Source: Trochalopteron elliotii
Lineage: Eukaryota > Chordata > Aves > Passeriformes > Leiothrichidae
NCBI GenBank assembly: GCA_024734555.1
Contig: JANPWX010000097.1
Span: 6,757,832 to 6,821,831 of the forward strand
Direction of reading: 5' to 3'
DNA: 64,000 bases
Below the pieces are notes generated by a model. It was not told the DNA's origin. It did not search any database and saw only the letters and a program-made list of their open reading frames with translations. Numbering within the stretch: the first letter of the stretch is position 1; every line of letters begins with the position of its first letter. The translations under genes and the position numbers were made by a program. This document shows positions 24,889-36,388 of the stretch, piece after piece.

Positions 24889-27800
24889 ACCAAGCCTGAA
24901 TCTGTGCTGAATTTAGCAAAGAGCCATGGCCAAAATATGCCATATAGATGCTGTAAATATGCGATATATATGCTGTTTGAATTAAAAAGTCTTAAGCATC
25001 TTGCTCTATGTAATGCATTTCTGCTTTTCATGCTAAAGTGATGCTTTGAGACTGAAATTTGACATGTAGTAAGGCAGAAACACCTAAAACTAAATAGCAT
25101 GAAGTGCCAAGCAGTAAGTCAAGAGAAATGTTGTGCTTTGTCTGCCACATAACTTTGGGATTTTTTTCTTTGTGGTGTGGACATCAGTGTGGCCGTGGTT
25201 TCAGTCCATTGTTTCCAGCAAGCACACAGCTGGAATGAACCTGTTATTAGTGTTCAGACTGGCTGCCTTGCCCACGTGGCATAAGTGGCAGAATCCCGTG
25301 CGCCATCCATCTCTCACATCGTGCCATGGATCTGTCTGTTCTGTCTCCAGTCATGTGCAGCCAAAGATATCTGGCACCAGAGTGCTGAGAAATACCAGGC
25401 TGGGCAGAGCTGCAGATGTGAAGCCCCTCCAATGTGTCAGAGTGGCAGTGGGCAGCCCTAGGGATACCTGCTACAAAGAGCCAGGAAGACAGAGAAGAAA
25501 AGCAGCATTGCTGAAATTCCTTGACCTTTTCTGCTCAAAGCACCCAGGCACAACAGGAGCCCAGAGTTTCCCTCCAGGGACACTACTCTGTCTCAAGCAT
25601 GAAAGACCAGGCTTTTCCTGAAATAACATCCAGCTCTTGCTTTGTCTCCTGCTGGGCTCAGCTGATATACATGGAGAAGCCTAAATAAAGAAGTGCTGAA
25701 CTTCTTGCCCAAGCTTTTCCTCACTGCTTTCTGCATTCTTTTGCATTCATTAAAAAACAAACAAACCTGTTTCCTGATAGCAGGGAGGAAAAGCACAGGG
25801 CTGGGTTATTTGGTTGGGTGGTTTTTTGGTTTTGTTTTGTTTTTTTTTTTACTTGCAAAAGGCACTTGAATATTGTGGAGAAAAGCAGCTCTGCAGGAAA
25901 TAGACGGGGCAATTCAAGTGGTTTGTAATACACAAATGTGATGGGAAAGCAGAACAAACGAGAAATTCACTATCTCCATCTCTCAGGAATAGGAAGATGG
26001 AAAAAGAGATGGGAAAAAGAAAAAAGAATTGACACTGCTCTACCAGCCAGGTCTTAGAGAGGAAGCAGCACACTCCCAGTCTGGCCCAGAGAGCTGCCTT
26101 GGACAGGGTGAGTGGATGTCAGCCAGAAAGGTTGTGGAAAACAGCCCCCTTGTTTTGCAGTGACAGTTAGATCTCTAAGAGAGAGCTGAAAGAAACAACG
26201 AGTGTAGAAACCCACAGCCAACAGCAACAGCCGCCTCCAGAGGATGACAGGGGGACAAAGATAGCACTGGAGGCTGCGGCACTCCTTGGCACAGGGCTGG
26301 CCAGCGGCGGGAAGTGCCTCACATCCTCTTCTCCGCATTGTTCTCCCAACTCCTCCGGTGGCTGGGAAAGTTTCTTCCAGCAATTTACCCCATCCTCACC
26401 CTGCAGCTGGCCAGCCTGCCGCTATTGATTCACTTCCCCAGGCATTTCTCTTACTGTCATGGGCTTGTGGCATCAAAGCAGCCACTGGGCTCAGGCAGGG
26501 GGGTGGCTGCAGACTTCTCACTGTCAGAGGAAACTTTTCCTGCATACCAACAATTTTTAACCACAGGGAATGGCAATGGTGAGAGTAAGGGTAAATGAAC
26601 ATTCAACCAAGATACAGGTGGATTTAGGAAGCATTACTGCTGCTTTATGTGGGAGGAGACACCTTTCAGAACCCAGCACCACTCCTTTATGTGTAAGGTC
26701 ATTTTCCTTCCCTCTCAGCATAAAATCAAAATCATCAAAGAGTCCTGGGTTTAGATGCGTAATTGGATCAAATTGTTGTTGATGACCTTGTCTGGTCTAT
26801 TGTGCCTTTGTTTTCCACCCCAGCCTCACCAGAGCAGGTAGTGTGCATAACACTGCAGTCGGGGCGACCTGACTTAGAGCCATCCTGGTTTTATTCTTCT
26901 CTTTATGAAAAGAGTGGGTCCTTGGAAGAGGGCTGACATCCTGCAGGACAAATCTGGGTCTCACTGCCAGAGAGCTGTGGATGATTGCTGACGTGTCATG
27001 TCAAGACAAGTACAGGCTATGGCGAGGTGGACTGGAGGCTTTGAGAGAACGGCGTGCAAGCAAAGATCTTTAGCACTAAGGTTACAACTAAACGTCACCT
27101 GGGGCTGGCTGTTTAAGGAAAGCAAGTCTTGTTTAACTGCAGGAAGTAACATCTTGTAATAGAAACCTAATTACAGTGAACAGTACCCAATGTAAAGGTT
27201 ATAGTTTATGGATTAACAACGAGAACTGACCCTGTGAACTGGGAACTTGTCTGGAACTGGCTGAAGGGGAAAAGGACATGCTGGTAGTTAATTATTTTGG
27301 GCACCAATAGGATGCAGTTATGGAAAGACAAGCATGATCTCAGGACGTGCTGGAGAGTGTGTTCAGCAGACAGGGTGAAAACCAGAGATGCTGACATGCA
27401 CAGATAGGTACTGAGACACTGAGTGCCATGGGGAGTGGCCCAAGGGAACCTCTCTCCCTTCATGACCATGCACAGGAGAAACCTACGAAACCACAGTAAC
27501 ATTTCTCTGTATGGCACAAGAGAAACTGATTTGCTCATGACTGTAAAGCAAAAGGTCCCTCTCTGGCAGAGCTGTTCTGGACCAGCCCAACAGTCAGACC
27601 GCTGGGTAGAAGAGCCACAGTGAGCTTTGCGACGGCCAGGTTGGACCAGGACAAAAGCAGTGAGAGGCAGTGCCTGCCACAGAAGAAGCCAGGATTCAGA
27701 GGGCATTCATCTTCATCGCATGAACCTAGGGGAAAAATAGAAGCTGAAAATGGAAAATTTGTGTGGCTGTTTGAACTGGAAAAAAAAAAAGTCAAAAAAA

Positions 27801-28620
27801 AAAAGTCCCACTAATGTGTCACTGCAACCCTTCTAGTGCTGGATGTAGCCAGCCTTTGATCCGAGGCCTTTCATGCACTCGCTAAAAGGCGCAATGGCTG
27901 CAAGTCCTCTCTTGTGTTATTGCTTACTTGGCTTAAAGGTGCACAGCAGTGTAAAGGGTATCTCTTGATGGTAACAAGGGGGAAGGAAGAACGAAAGAAA
28001 ATTAAAGATTTCATGGCAAAGACCACCAAGTGCCATGAAGGGCAGGGGGGAGGCAGACACTGGTGCTGGGTGTGGGGATAATGTGGAGGTGACCTTGTGT
28101 GGCATGTTTAAAAATAGCAGATGCCACTGTACTTCCCACTCCGCAGGCTTCATGCTCCCTCCTTTGTCACATTCCCTACAGCACTACATAGGTTGTAAGT
28201 AATTTAAAAACACAACTAATTACTTCAGGGAGATGTTTAAGTACCTGAGTCTTCAGCAGATACAAGACACTTACAACGCTGCAGGCATTGTAATGCAAGA
28301 GCAGAAGGTCTCCTGGTGGGTGCCTGTGCCAGAGGAACCAACAGCCCCAGCACCGGTGGCACAGGGAGGTCACCCGTCAGCAATCCCCACAATCACTCTC
28401 TTGTGTGGGACGTGTGAGAAAGCTCTCCCTTTCCTGTCGCACGCTGCTGAGTGCTCTGGCAGCTGCAGACCCCCTCCAACACCCTGGCAGGCCTGAATAG
28501 ACAGAGCTGCCCCAGAAACACCCAGATGTGTGCTGGGTTTCTTGGGATTTACTGGCACACCATGTGTGAGATCAGCATCAGGCCAGGACAGTGCTGTTTA
28601 GTTAATTTGGGTTTTGTGAT
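24889..28620. other. unique DNA with low-complexity runs
   Basis: Mixed composition. A T-rich tract lies at 25821-25850. Two A11 runs separated by GTC lie at 27780-27804. A mildly CpG-richer part lies at about 26220-26380 without a first-exon signal. Open frames reach 166 codons (minus, 27206-27706) with no recognisable domain. No interspersed repeat is recognised. Confidence 0.5.
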
Positions 28621-29979
28621 CTAATTTCCTTACTTTAACTCTTTTTTTCCCCCTAGCATCTTGAAAGGAAAGAAAGAAGAGATTCAAGATGCCAACATCT
28701 TCAACTCCTTTACAGGGTCTCTGTTTGATATTCGCTCCCCGACCTGCGTTCCTTGCTGTAAAAGCTCCCCATTCCCATGATTTAATGCACATGCCAAAAC
28801 AAGCTGCCACTTACACTGGTCTTACTGCAAGGTGGCTCCAAAGACACTGCCTGCAAGCAGAATCTGGCCCTCCATAGCAAAGAGGTTGATGTGCAAACCC
28901 AGAGATGAGCAGTATTTCCCAACTTATGACATCTTAGCTATTTCATCCATCTTGCTCCCTCACTTCAGAGCAGGAGCACACCTTTGCAACCCACAAGTCC
29001 CTGCAGTAAGTTCCACATACTCACCAGTTGTTGGGATTCAGTTCCTGTGGCTTTTAGGAAGGACCACAGACTGGAAAAATCACTGGGCTGTGAACAGTGT
29101 GGACCCCTCTGCTAATGAGAGTTTATGAAGGACTCGTTTATTTCCCCTTCACTGAGAGGCCCTGGCAAAGCTATGGAAGGTGACTTCAGGCGAGCCACAG
29201 AGCATGGCTTTTTGACCCCGGATACGCAGCATCCATCTAGTTCACTGCTCCTCTGATTCACACCCAGCTTCCAGCATTGAGGGATTTTTCCAAGAATGTG
29301 GAATTTTTATGGCTCTGTCACATTTTGCAACAAGCCTCCAGCTTGTCTAAGACCCCCCTGTCAAGCTCCATTTTTCAGGTTCTTTGTGCAAAAATGATAC
29401 TTAATTGAGGAGCCTCTCCAGTGTGTGCACAAGCAAGGAGTAAAGAATACACAACATACAATCCATAAATAGAGACACTTTAGAGGCTTTTTAAACATTC
29501 ATGCTTTTTGCATAATTGATGACTTTCCATAACAGATATGGATGATAAACAGCTTTAAATAAAATGAAAATTTATTGTTGTCATATCATTTATCAGCATT
29601 ACGTTAAACTGTGAAGTATGGGAAGAATATTGCCATGTTCTCAAATGAAACTGGTGGAAGTGAGAATAATTCAGGGGCTGCATCTTTGCATCCATCAGGG
29701 TTTTTGATGAGAGTGCCAACAGCCAAGAAGCTGTGCTGGAATCTAGGAGCCAGAGAAAGAATTGTGTGTCATTGCATAGGCACCATAAGTCACTGAGCAC
29801 CTCCTCTGCAGCTCCAAAGGACCAAAAATAAGCCTGTTCTCCAGGGCAGGACATACCATTTCATGCTCATCTTCTCTAAAGTGGAGAGCTATGGCAAACC
29901 AAAACACCCAGGCTCCCATTATCCTCCATAGAGGAGGTGGGCAGTAATCTCTTTCAGCAAGAGATTTGTCCCACAGAAC

Positions 29980-30006
29980 ATATATATATGCATATATGTG
30001 TGTGTG
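29980..30006. repeat. short TA/TG simple repeat
   Basis: Alternating purine-pyrimidine: a TATATATATG stretch, CATATATG, then TGTGTGTG. It contains a 14-base palindrome around ATGCAT at 29984-29997. Low complexity only. Confidence 0.85.
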
Positions 30007-30516
30007 AGAGATGCCTGTTGCTCCTTATGCTGTGAGAGAAGAGAAAGGATGATTAGCTTGGATCATTGTGTGACTTTCACACTTCTACAGTCAGCTGAGA
30101 TGAATCCCACCTCTGAGAGAGACGGAGATTTGCCAAGGGATTTTAAGTCACTCCAAATTCCTTCAAAGCAGGGAGGTCCTGTGTCAGGAAAGTAAACAAA
30201 ATTTCTTAGTTGTGATGGCAATGGGTTTCCCGAGGCACTTCAACATCTCAGCACAAGCTGCTGAGGAACCTCCTGTGCCCTCAAGCTTCATGTTTCCCGT
30301 GATTTTTCAAAAATAATTGACAGAGGCTCAGCAGGTCAGCTAACTCTCACAGGGTCCACCCTACTGCAGCCTACTCGTGCAGATAGGTTTGATTTTTCCA
30401 AGTATTCCCATATCATCTCTTTGCTGATATCTTTGTTGACAAGGTCAACAAAGACAGACCAAACAACCAAACATAACAAACCTGCCTTCAAAAAAACTTA
30501 GAAACCATTAAAAAAA

Positions 30517-30536
30517 GGGGGAGGGGGGGGAGTGGG
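30517..30536 (+). other. G-rich tract able to form a G-quadruplex
   Basis: GGGGG, A, GGGGGGGG, AGT, GGG fits four runs of three G with loops of 1-3 bases. It directly follows an A-rich stretch. No gene or promoter is recognised nearby. Confidence 0.6.
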
Positions 30537-32384
30537 TGCTACTCTCCTGCAGCTTTTTCAAACCCATGGAGCAAGGATTTCACATCACTTAAAATACAGG
30601 CTGTGCTTGAGAGTCCCTTACCAAAGGCCAGCCAGACTGCAAACCCCAACCCTGAGCCAAGGGAAGAAGGTCCCAGGCACAACCACAGCTGTGCACCATC
30701 AGACCCCCTGCCACCTCACCCCCTTTTACTTCGAGGGAGCTATTTCAGCTTGTCAGACCCTTCCTCACCGCTCTGAGCCTGGCTCCTCTACCACAGCCAG
30801 GACAGCTTTTACTGCCCAGCCCCAGTGTGAGACTGGAACAAGAATATTTACACCTGAAGGAAGCTGGGTTTACCATCAATCCTCATGGTTTTAACAAAGA
30901 GCAAAACATCCCAAACAAACTTGCTCTCTTTTATTTTTTACTATTTTTTAAAAACTGAATTTGCAAAGCCTGTCCCTGACCTCACAGGACTGCTGCTCTG
31001 GCTCCTCCCAGCCAGGCAGCCCCTGAGGCATCCTGCTGACTCCGCTTTGGCGGGAGTTCATGCCAGCAGGTCCTCCAGCAGGACCGGGGCCGAGAGAACA
31101 AAACATCCAGCCCAGCAGGCCTGGCTCCGAGCACCAGCCCTGAACTCTTGTGCAATCTTCCTTGAAACGAATTCAACTTGGCCAAGAGCAGAGCATTTGC
31201 GCATGGCCTGAGAGCTGGATTGAGTACCATAAACAAAAGGAAACAAAAAGAGAGGAAGAGCGCTGGGTCCCAGGGCGAGGAGGAATGCAGGGATCTGACC
31301 CAGGCCAAGCTGTGCTGAGCACTGTGACGAATGCCTGAGGCAGAGGGGGTGCAGTGTGCGAGAGGACACAAGAAGCCCGTGGGGAGCCGGGGACCAGGAC
31401 TGGCTCCTGCTGTGGTTGGGAGCACAGGGCGGAGGCACTCATGGCCCCTTTGGCTCCCTGTCAAGAAGCTGCAAGTACAGGGACATAAAAGAAGGGAAAT
31501 GGGGTGAGAGGACAAAAAGGGACTTGGAATGTGACCACAAAAATGTATTCCTCTGGGGTCAATTCGAGGTGGTGGGTGAGGATCGGGGACACCCCTGCAC
31601 CTCCAAACGGGGGAGGACAATCACATGAGAATCAGCTGCAGACTGTAACTTCCATGAAAGACAAGGAGTGCTCACAACAGTTTTGTGAATGTGCTGGAGG
31701 AAAAGGGACTGCTTTACATGAGTTACCCTCAGGGATATAACTTGGGCCAATCCAGCTATTTTGACTGTGCAGGAAGTTTTCGCTCCATCCAGCTGAGGCG
31801 TCCAGCTGGGTATAAGGCATCCTGTAACTGCACTGGTGGTGCTCCCCAGAGGAACAGGATCGAGAATGCCCTCCTCAAACTGACCTGGCTGTTTGCCCTT
31901 TTGGAATTGCACTGAGAAGTTCCTTCACCCAAACCTCTCTCCTGCTCCTATGCAGGGAGCATAGCCAGGGGAAAGGCTCTGTGTAGCCAGGGTGTTTCTA
32001 TGCCTCAGCAGTCCTACTTGGCCAGAACAACCCCTTCAGGCCATTAGTAGTTGGTGTTAAATAGAGCATCTCTCCAGCTGTGTTTTCCTGTGCCAGCCAC
32101 TGAGCTCACACTCCCTGGCCCAGAGCTGGAGAAGCACATAGCTGTCAGGCAGCCACTGCTCAGTCCAGCACCAGGGAGGCTTTCTCCACCCAGAGACACT
32201 TTGCCCATGTATGGCAGAGCTAGGCCAATGTGGGGCAGATAGCAGTAAGAAGAGGAAACCAGTGAATTATTAAAGGATTAAGGCTGACCTACGGAGATAG
32301 TGAAGTGAGCTCAAGACATATAGTTTGCCTAGAGGAGTCAGGAGCCCACAGGCAGCTGGCACATTGGGAAGCAAGCCTAGAGCC

Positions 32385-32565
32385 TAGAGACAAACTGCTG
32401 AAGCCAAATGCAGGGCAAGATGCACTTCCTAACAGCAAAGTGCATTAGGCAGTGACGAAGTTTCCCAAAGGAAGCCCCATCACTTGAATCACTGGAAATA
32501 AGGCTGGACAAAATACTGGATCATATCCAAGAGGGGATAACTCTTCATCAGCAAGAAGAGAGTAG
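32385..32565 (+). mobile_element. old CR1 LINE fragment, ORF2 C-terminus and start of 3' UTR
   Basis: From 32471 one frame reads EAPSLESLEIRLDKILD. This matches the CR1 ORF2 C-terminal signature (D/E)APSLEVFK.RLD..L residue for residue at the conserved positions. Upstream CTTCCTAACAG and TTTCCCAAAG also follow the family pattern, so the fragment starts near 32385. The 3' UTR after 32521 is too diverged to place the end exactly. Plus orientation. The divergence puts it with the ancient copies at 20 and 48 kb. Confidence 0.7.
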
Positions 32566-33230
32566 TGAATAAGATGAATACTTGAGTGTTTTCCATCTCC
32601 ATGAATCTATGTATCTAATGCACTCAGTGCTTTTTCAATGTCTGAAAAAAAATGTAACTGCCTTTCCTGTGCCATCAGCACGTCTCAGAATGGAGCCAGG
32701 ATGGGGAGAGGCCTGGGTGGGAGCACATAACCATCTCCCTTAGTGCCAGGGAGCAGAGGAGGCAAGCGGCTCTTGGGGGTTTTTGCAAGCAGGCAGGGAA
32801 TGAGAGTAGCGCTCTGGTTTCTCTGTTTTTTCTTGCCCTCCAGCAAGCCCCTTCCCCACAGCCAAAGCCCCAGCCCTGCTCTGCAAAGCACTCCAGGAGT
32901 TTTGTCTTGGACTGTAAAGCATGGCTGACTCTTGCCTTGCTCGCTCAGAGGAGGGAGCCAGAGGAGCCCAGATACAGCCCAGCCTCTTTAGCTGGAGTGG
33001 GCAGGTGAGGGTCGCCACTGCACAGGGGAGGGGTTAAGGTGTCAAGATTGAGGCACAGCAGTTTTGTTTCTTGGTGCCTTCTGCTTCCCATGAAATCTCT
33101 GCCTCTGGAAATCTGTGCTTCCCTGGGGTAGCCCCCCTCGAGCCTTGGTCCCTCCGCACCCAGTGGAGGGCAGTTCCCATCCTGGGAAAGCCACTCACAG
33201 CATCATGGCCTCTCTCCTGACAGCTGATTC
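32566..33230. other. unique DNA, no gene recognised
   Basis: No domain-bearing frame; overlapping short frames on both strands. The composition becomes GC-richer from 32680. Confidence 0.5.
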
Positions 33231-33290
33231 TGTAATTATTTGGTTGCTGTTAATTGCTAATTAATTCCAGAATTATGCTATTAACAGGTG
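33231..33290. promoter_or_regulatory. dense homeodomain-site cluster with an E2-box
   Basis: TAATTA (33233-33238), TAATTG (33251-33256), TAATTAATT (33258-33266) and two more ATTA cores occur within 60 bases. They are followed by CAGGTG at 33285-33290, the core bound by ZEB and SNAI repressors. The stretch sits inside GC-richer, otherwise featureless DNA. Such AT islands are typical of conserved developmental enhancers; without an alignment this remains inference. Confidence 0.35.
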
Positions 33291-34799
33291 AACCAGGGTG
33301 GCATGGCAGCAGCGCCTGGTAAAATCACGTACTTCATCATGGGGAAGAGCACAACAGAATTTTTTAGGCCATTGACTAGTTAACCATTAACAACTGGTAC
33401 AATCCCAGGTCCCTGCACAACAAGGCGAGTCCTCTTGGCACTGTTAGAAAATCCTATTTCTAGTGGGTTATGAAACAGAGGTTTTGATGTGCTGCCAGGT
33501 TTGATGTGGAGCTCTGGGAGCTGAACACTTGCTGCACTGTCAGCTGCTGGCCGAGAGCTGCTTACATAAAGCTTTCCTAGCAACCCCGCTTTGCCGTCTA
33601 CATTTCTCTGTCCATCTGTCTGTCTGTCCACCTCTGCAGTGGAAAAACTGAACGACCCAATGAGGAACTGGCCTGGCCAGCTCTTCCCGTGCTGACTAAC
33701 ATCCAGTGGTCTGTGGCAAGCCTTGAGCTGGGGATCTTTTCCATCACTGAGCAACGCTTCATGCAAAGCCCACCATCCCCTTTGGGCCCCTTCCCTGCGT
33801 CTGCATCAACAGGAGGAAACAAGCATCACATCCTGTGGCCTGCGCCAAGGAAAACAGGAGCGCTGCCGGGAGGGAAGGAGGTGCGGGAGTGGGGGGAGTG
33901 GGAGGCAGCCCTGCTGCCCCAGCTGGCCTCAGCCTCCCCGCCAAGAGCTGCCCATCTCCTGCTGCGGGGAGAGAGATGCTGGCACCCCTTGGGTCTCCCT
34001 TAGGAATGGGACATGACCCTGTGATTTGGTTGGCAAAGAGACCAGGGGGAAAGAGGAAAATGCCCAGGATAGAAGATGTCCAGAAGCTGAAAACGGGTCT
34101 GCACTTTGAGGGAAAAGGCAGAAATTCAACAGTTTCTCCTGTATATCTTTGTCCCCATTCCCCATGGCCAGCAGCAACTAAAAACTCTCCTGAGCAAAGT
34201 CCTTCCTTTGCAGATGGGGTTTGCCTCCTGCACTACAGCAGCCCCATGGGCCCCCATGCACCCCTGCACCCCAGGCTGCATGGTCACAGCCCTGCAGTTT
34301 TGGGGGACCAACAGGGACTGCATCCCACTCCAGGGCCCTTTAAATCGGCACCCAAGCCAAGAAGATTTCTCTGTGGAATTTCATAAGGAAGCACATGACG
34401 AGGGCAGTTGGAAACCACAGCTCTTCAAGCACTGATTACAGCCTACTGAGGAAAAGGAGATTTTTATCTTGCAGGAATTCAATTATGAGACCAGAAAAAA
34501 AAAATAAAAAAGAAAAAAAATGCAGTGCATCTGGCTTAGTTAGCCTGAAATTTCTGCACTTTGGGGGCTTTAATTTAACAAGAAAGGTGTGCAAGCATTA
34601 CCTAAATCATCATGCTTGCTGGTGTGTGCACCGTGGTGGTTTTTTTAAGAGGGAAAAAAAAATCCACCCCCAAAGTCACCCTGCTGGCAGCTGAATGCAG
34701 CAGGGATGATGTCATTGGAACAGTTGGAGGAGAAAAGAGAAAAACAAGTCTGTGTGTGCTAATCCTGTTTGCTGCCCTAAAGGGAATGGAAAGCCGCCA
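33291..34799. other. GC-richer unique DNA approaching the CpG-rich block
   Basis: A 183-codon plus frame (33835-34386) is Gly-, Pro- and Ser-rich with no domain, and is overlapped on both strands by other frames. G runs at 33881-33903 come close to a G-quadruplex motif without meeting it. A-rich low complexity lies at 34496-34520. Confidence 0.5.
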
Positions 34800-34819
34800 A
34801 GGCGAGGAGTTCTGGGAAA

Positions 34820-34829
34820 CCATATAAGG
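34820..34829. promoter_or_regulatory. perfect CArG box (SRF site)
   Basis: CCATATAAGG fits CC(A/T)6GG exactly, the serum response factor site of immediate-early and muscle genes. It lies 56 bases before the candidate exon acceptor and just ahead of the GCCGCCGCC run. Its middle could also serve as a TATA-like element (ATATAAGG). The match is certain; binding is inferred. Confidence 0.5.
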
Positions 34830-34884
34830 GTGCCAAACAAGCGCCGCCGCCAACACGGGGAACTGACATCTTTGTTCTCCCTAG

Positions 34885-34974
34885 CTCGGCAGCCGGCCAA
34901 AGGCCTCATTTCGGCGCTGCAGCATGATTACACTGGACATCTGCCAGCTGAGCGCTGAGCCCCTTTTCTTCTCC
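34885..34974 (+). other. candidate 90-base exon with complete splice signals
   Basis: The acceptor side has a branch-point consensus CTGAC (34863-34867), a pyrimidine-rich tract and CTAG ending at 34884. The donor is GTAAGC at 34975-34980. The enclosed 90 bases are open in one frame as 30 codons with no stop, so a cassette exon would keep phase. An ATG at 34924 has A at -3, so the piece could also be a first coding exon reading MITLDICQLSAEPLFFS up to the donor. I do not recognise the peptide, and no partner exon is identified in the window. It could be a lncRNA or UTR exon, or chance signals inside a conserved element. Confidence 0.25.
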
Positions 34975-35300
34975 GTAAGCTTTTTGCCAAACATGTAACA
35001 GTTGCCATGGCAGTCGCAAGTAAAGTAGGAAAAATAAAAAAATAAAAAAATAATAACGCGCAAGTATAGATAGAGAGGGAGATAAAAAAAAAAAAAAGGA
35101 AAGAAAGCGAAGGCACGCCTTGCTCCAGATGCGCCACATGTGTGGGTATAAAAAGCAAGCAAACTTATTAATCAGAGATTTCGGGGACGGAGGGGGGGCG
35201 GGCGGCACAGGCTGAAAGGTGACGTGAGGATAAAACAATAAGTTCACACAAGCACATGCACACCGCAGCGGCCGGGCAGGCGGCGGTGGGCTGACCCAGT

Positions 35301-36388
35301 GGTCTCCTCCCCTGCCTGCATCCGAAACTGCAGGCAAACAGGGTTTAAAATAGAACAACATGGTGGCACTTTCACTACTGCTTGTCTGCCTGCCTGCCTC
35401 TTTTTTTTTTCCCCTCCATCTCATATGTTAAAAAAAAAAAAAAAAAGAAGCTGTTCTGAGGATGAGAAGGGTGTTATTTATAAGCTCTGCATAGCAGAGG
35501 GAAGCAGACAACCCAGATCTGGTGGCATCTTAAGGCGGAAAATCCCATTTTAGCCCCTGGTTCAGGCCAAGTGGTATTATTTCAAGTTGTGCTCTAAACA
35601 GTTAACAACCACCCAGCAGTCCCATGTTTATAGCAAGCATTTCATATAACTATGCAAGGGCTGCCAGACCCTGATGGGCAGATCTACGCACATAATAGAA
35701 GAGGTGTGGTCCCCGCTCACTTTCTTTTTCCACCCTGAGAGGCACTGGCTAGTTTCATTTTACAAAGAGGCTGTATACAAAAAAGTTCTCTGCCCAGTGA
35801 GCTGGAGTTCATCTGACTATTTATAATCATCTCTTCTCCCCACGCCCACCCTTCAGGCACTGGAACAGTCACTGGGTGATGGTGGCCGTGTTTGCAGCCA
35901 GCCCAGCATGGCCGCAGTGTGTTTGCTGTGGAGGGGCTGCAGTGAAAGGCCACATAGTACTGCCCAGGATGGGATGCAATGCCCAACCCATTCCTGGTGG
36001 GCGATCCTCTTCAAACCCCTGGAAAGGCTACCCAGCTGTCCTGAGGGCATTCACAGAGTGTAGGACATCACAGCACTAAGAGGGCATCCTAAAAATGTAG
36101 GAACTGCTGGAGCAAACCTGATGCAAGCAGTACCAAGCAGCTGCAGCCACTCAAGGACCAGCCCACCTTGAGCAAGCAAGCATTGGGAAGGCAAACAGCC
36201 CCCAAAACAGAACCATGAGCAAGCTGGGTCTGGCCCCCAAGAGCCTGCAGCAGTTCCTCTGGTGGCAGCACTGCAGCATTGTGGGCATGGGGAAGAAGTT
36301 GGCTGAAATGCAGAAAAAGGCAGCCAGTCACAGGCAGTAATGAAGGAGACTGGACTCTCACCCTGCCTCACTGCTGCCTTCCTGCATG
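35301..36388. other. unique DNA with homopolymer runs
   Basis: Short TGCC repeats lead into T10 at 35401-35410, and an A17 run lies at 35430-35446. After that nothing is recognised: no gene, no repeat family. Confidence 0.55.

Larger units (their letters stand above)
28621..32384. other. unique DNA, no gene recognised
   Basis: A strong acceptor-like tract ends at 28656; the weak exon candidate it introduces is discussed in the findings. The part 29440-29620 is AT-rich with TTGCATAATTG-type cores and may be a conserved element. A TA/TG simple repeat lies at 29980-30006. The part 30980-31620 is GC-richer and holds a 212-codon minus frame that is Pro-, Ser- and Cys-rich without a domain. Confidence 0.5.
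34800..35300. promoter_or_regulatory. CpG-rich block with CArG box and G-quadruplex motif
   Basis: By eye there are 25 or more CpGs in 500 bases, far above the surroundings, although the middle is AT-rich (AAATAAAAAAA and an A14 tract at 35084-35097). Marks seen are a perfect CArG box at 34820-34829 and GCCGCCGCC at about 34842-34851. A TATAAAAAG lies at 35147-35155. A canonical G-quadruplex motif (GGGG, ACGGA, GGG, G, GGG, C, GGG) lies at 35183-35202. A CRE-like TGACGTGA lies at 35220-35227. The mix of CpG retention and spelled-out factor sites suggests a conserved promoter or enhancer. The candidate exon at 34885-34974 lies inside it. Confidence 0.5.

Noticed and set aside
33835..34386. 183-codon plus frame, Gly-, Pro- and Ser-rich
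   Set aside because: Low-complexity composition from GC-rich DNA, overlapped by frames on both strands, with no domain.
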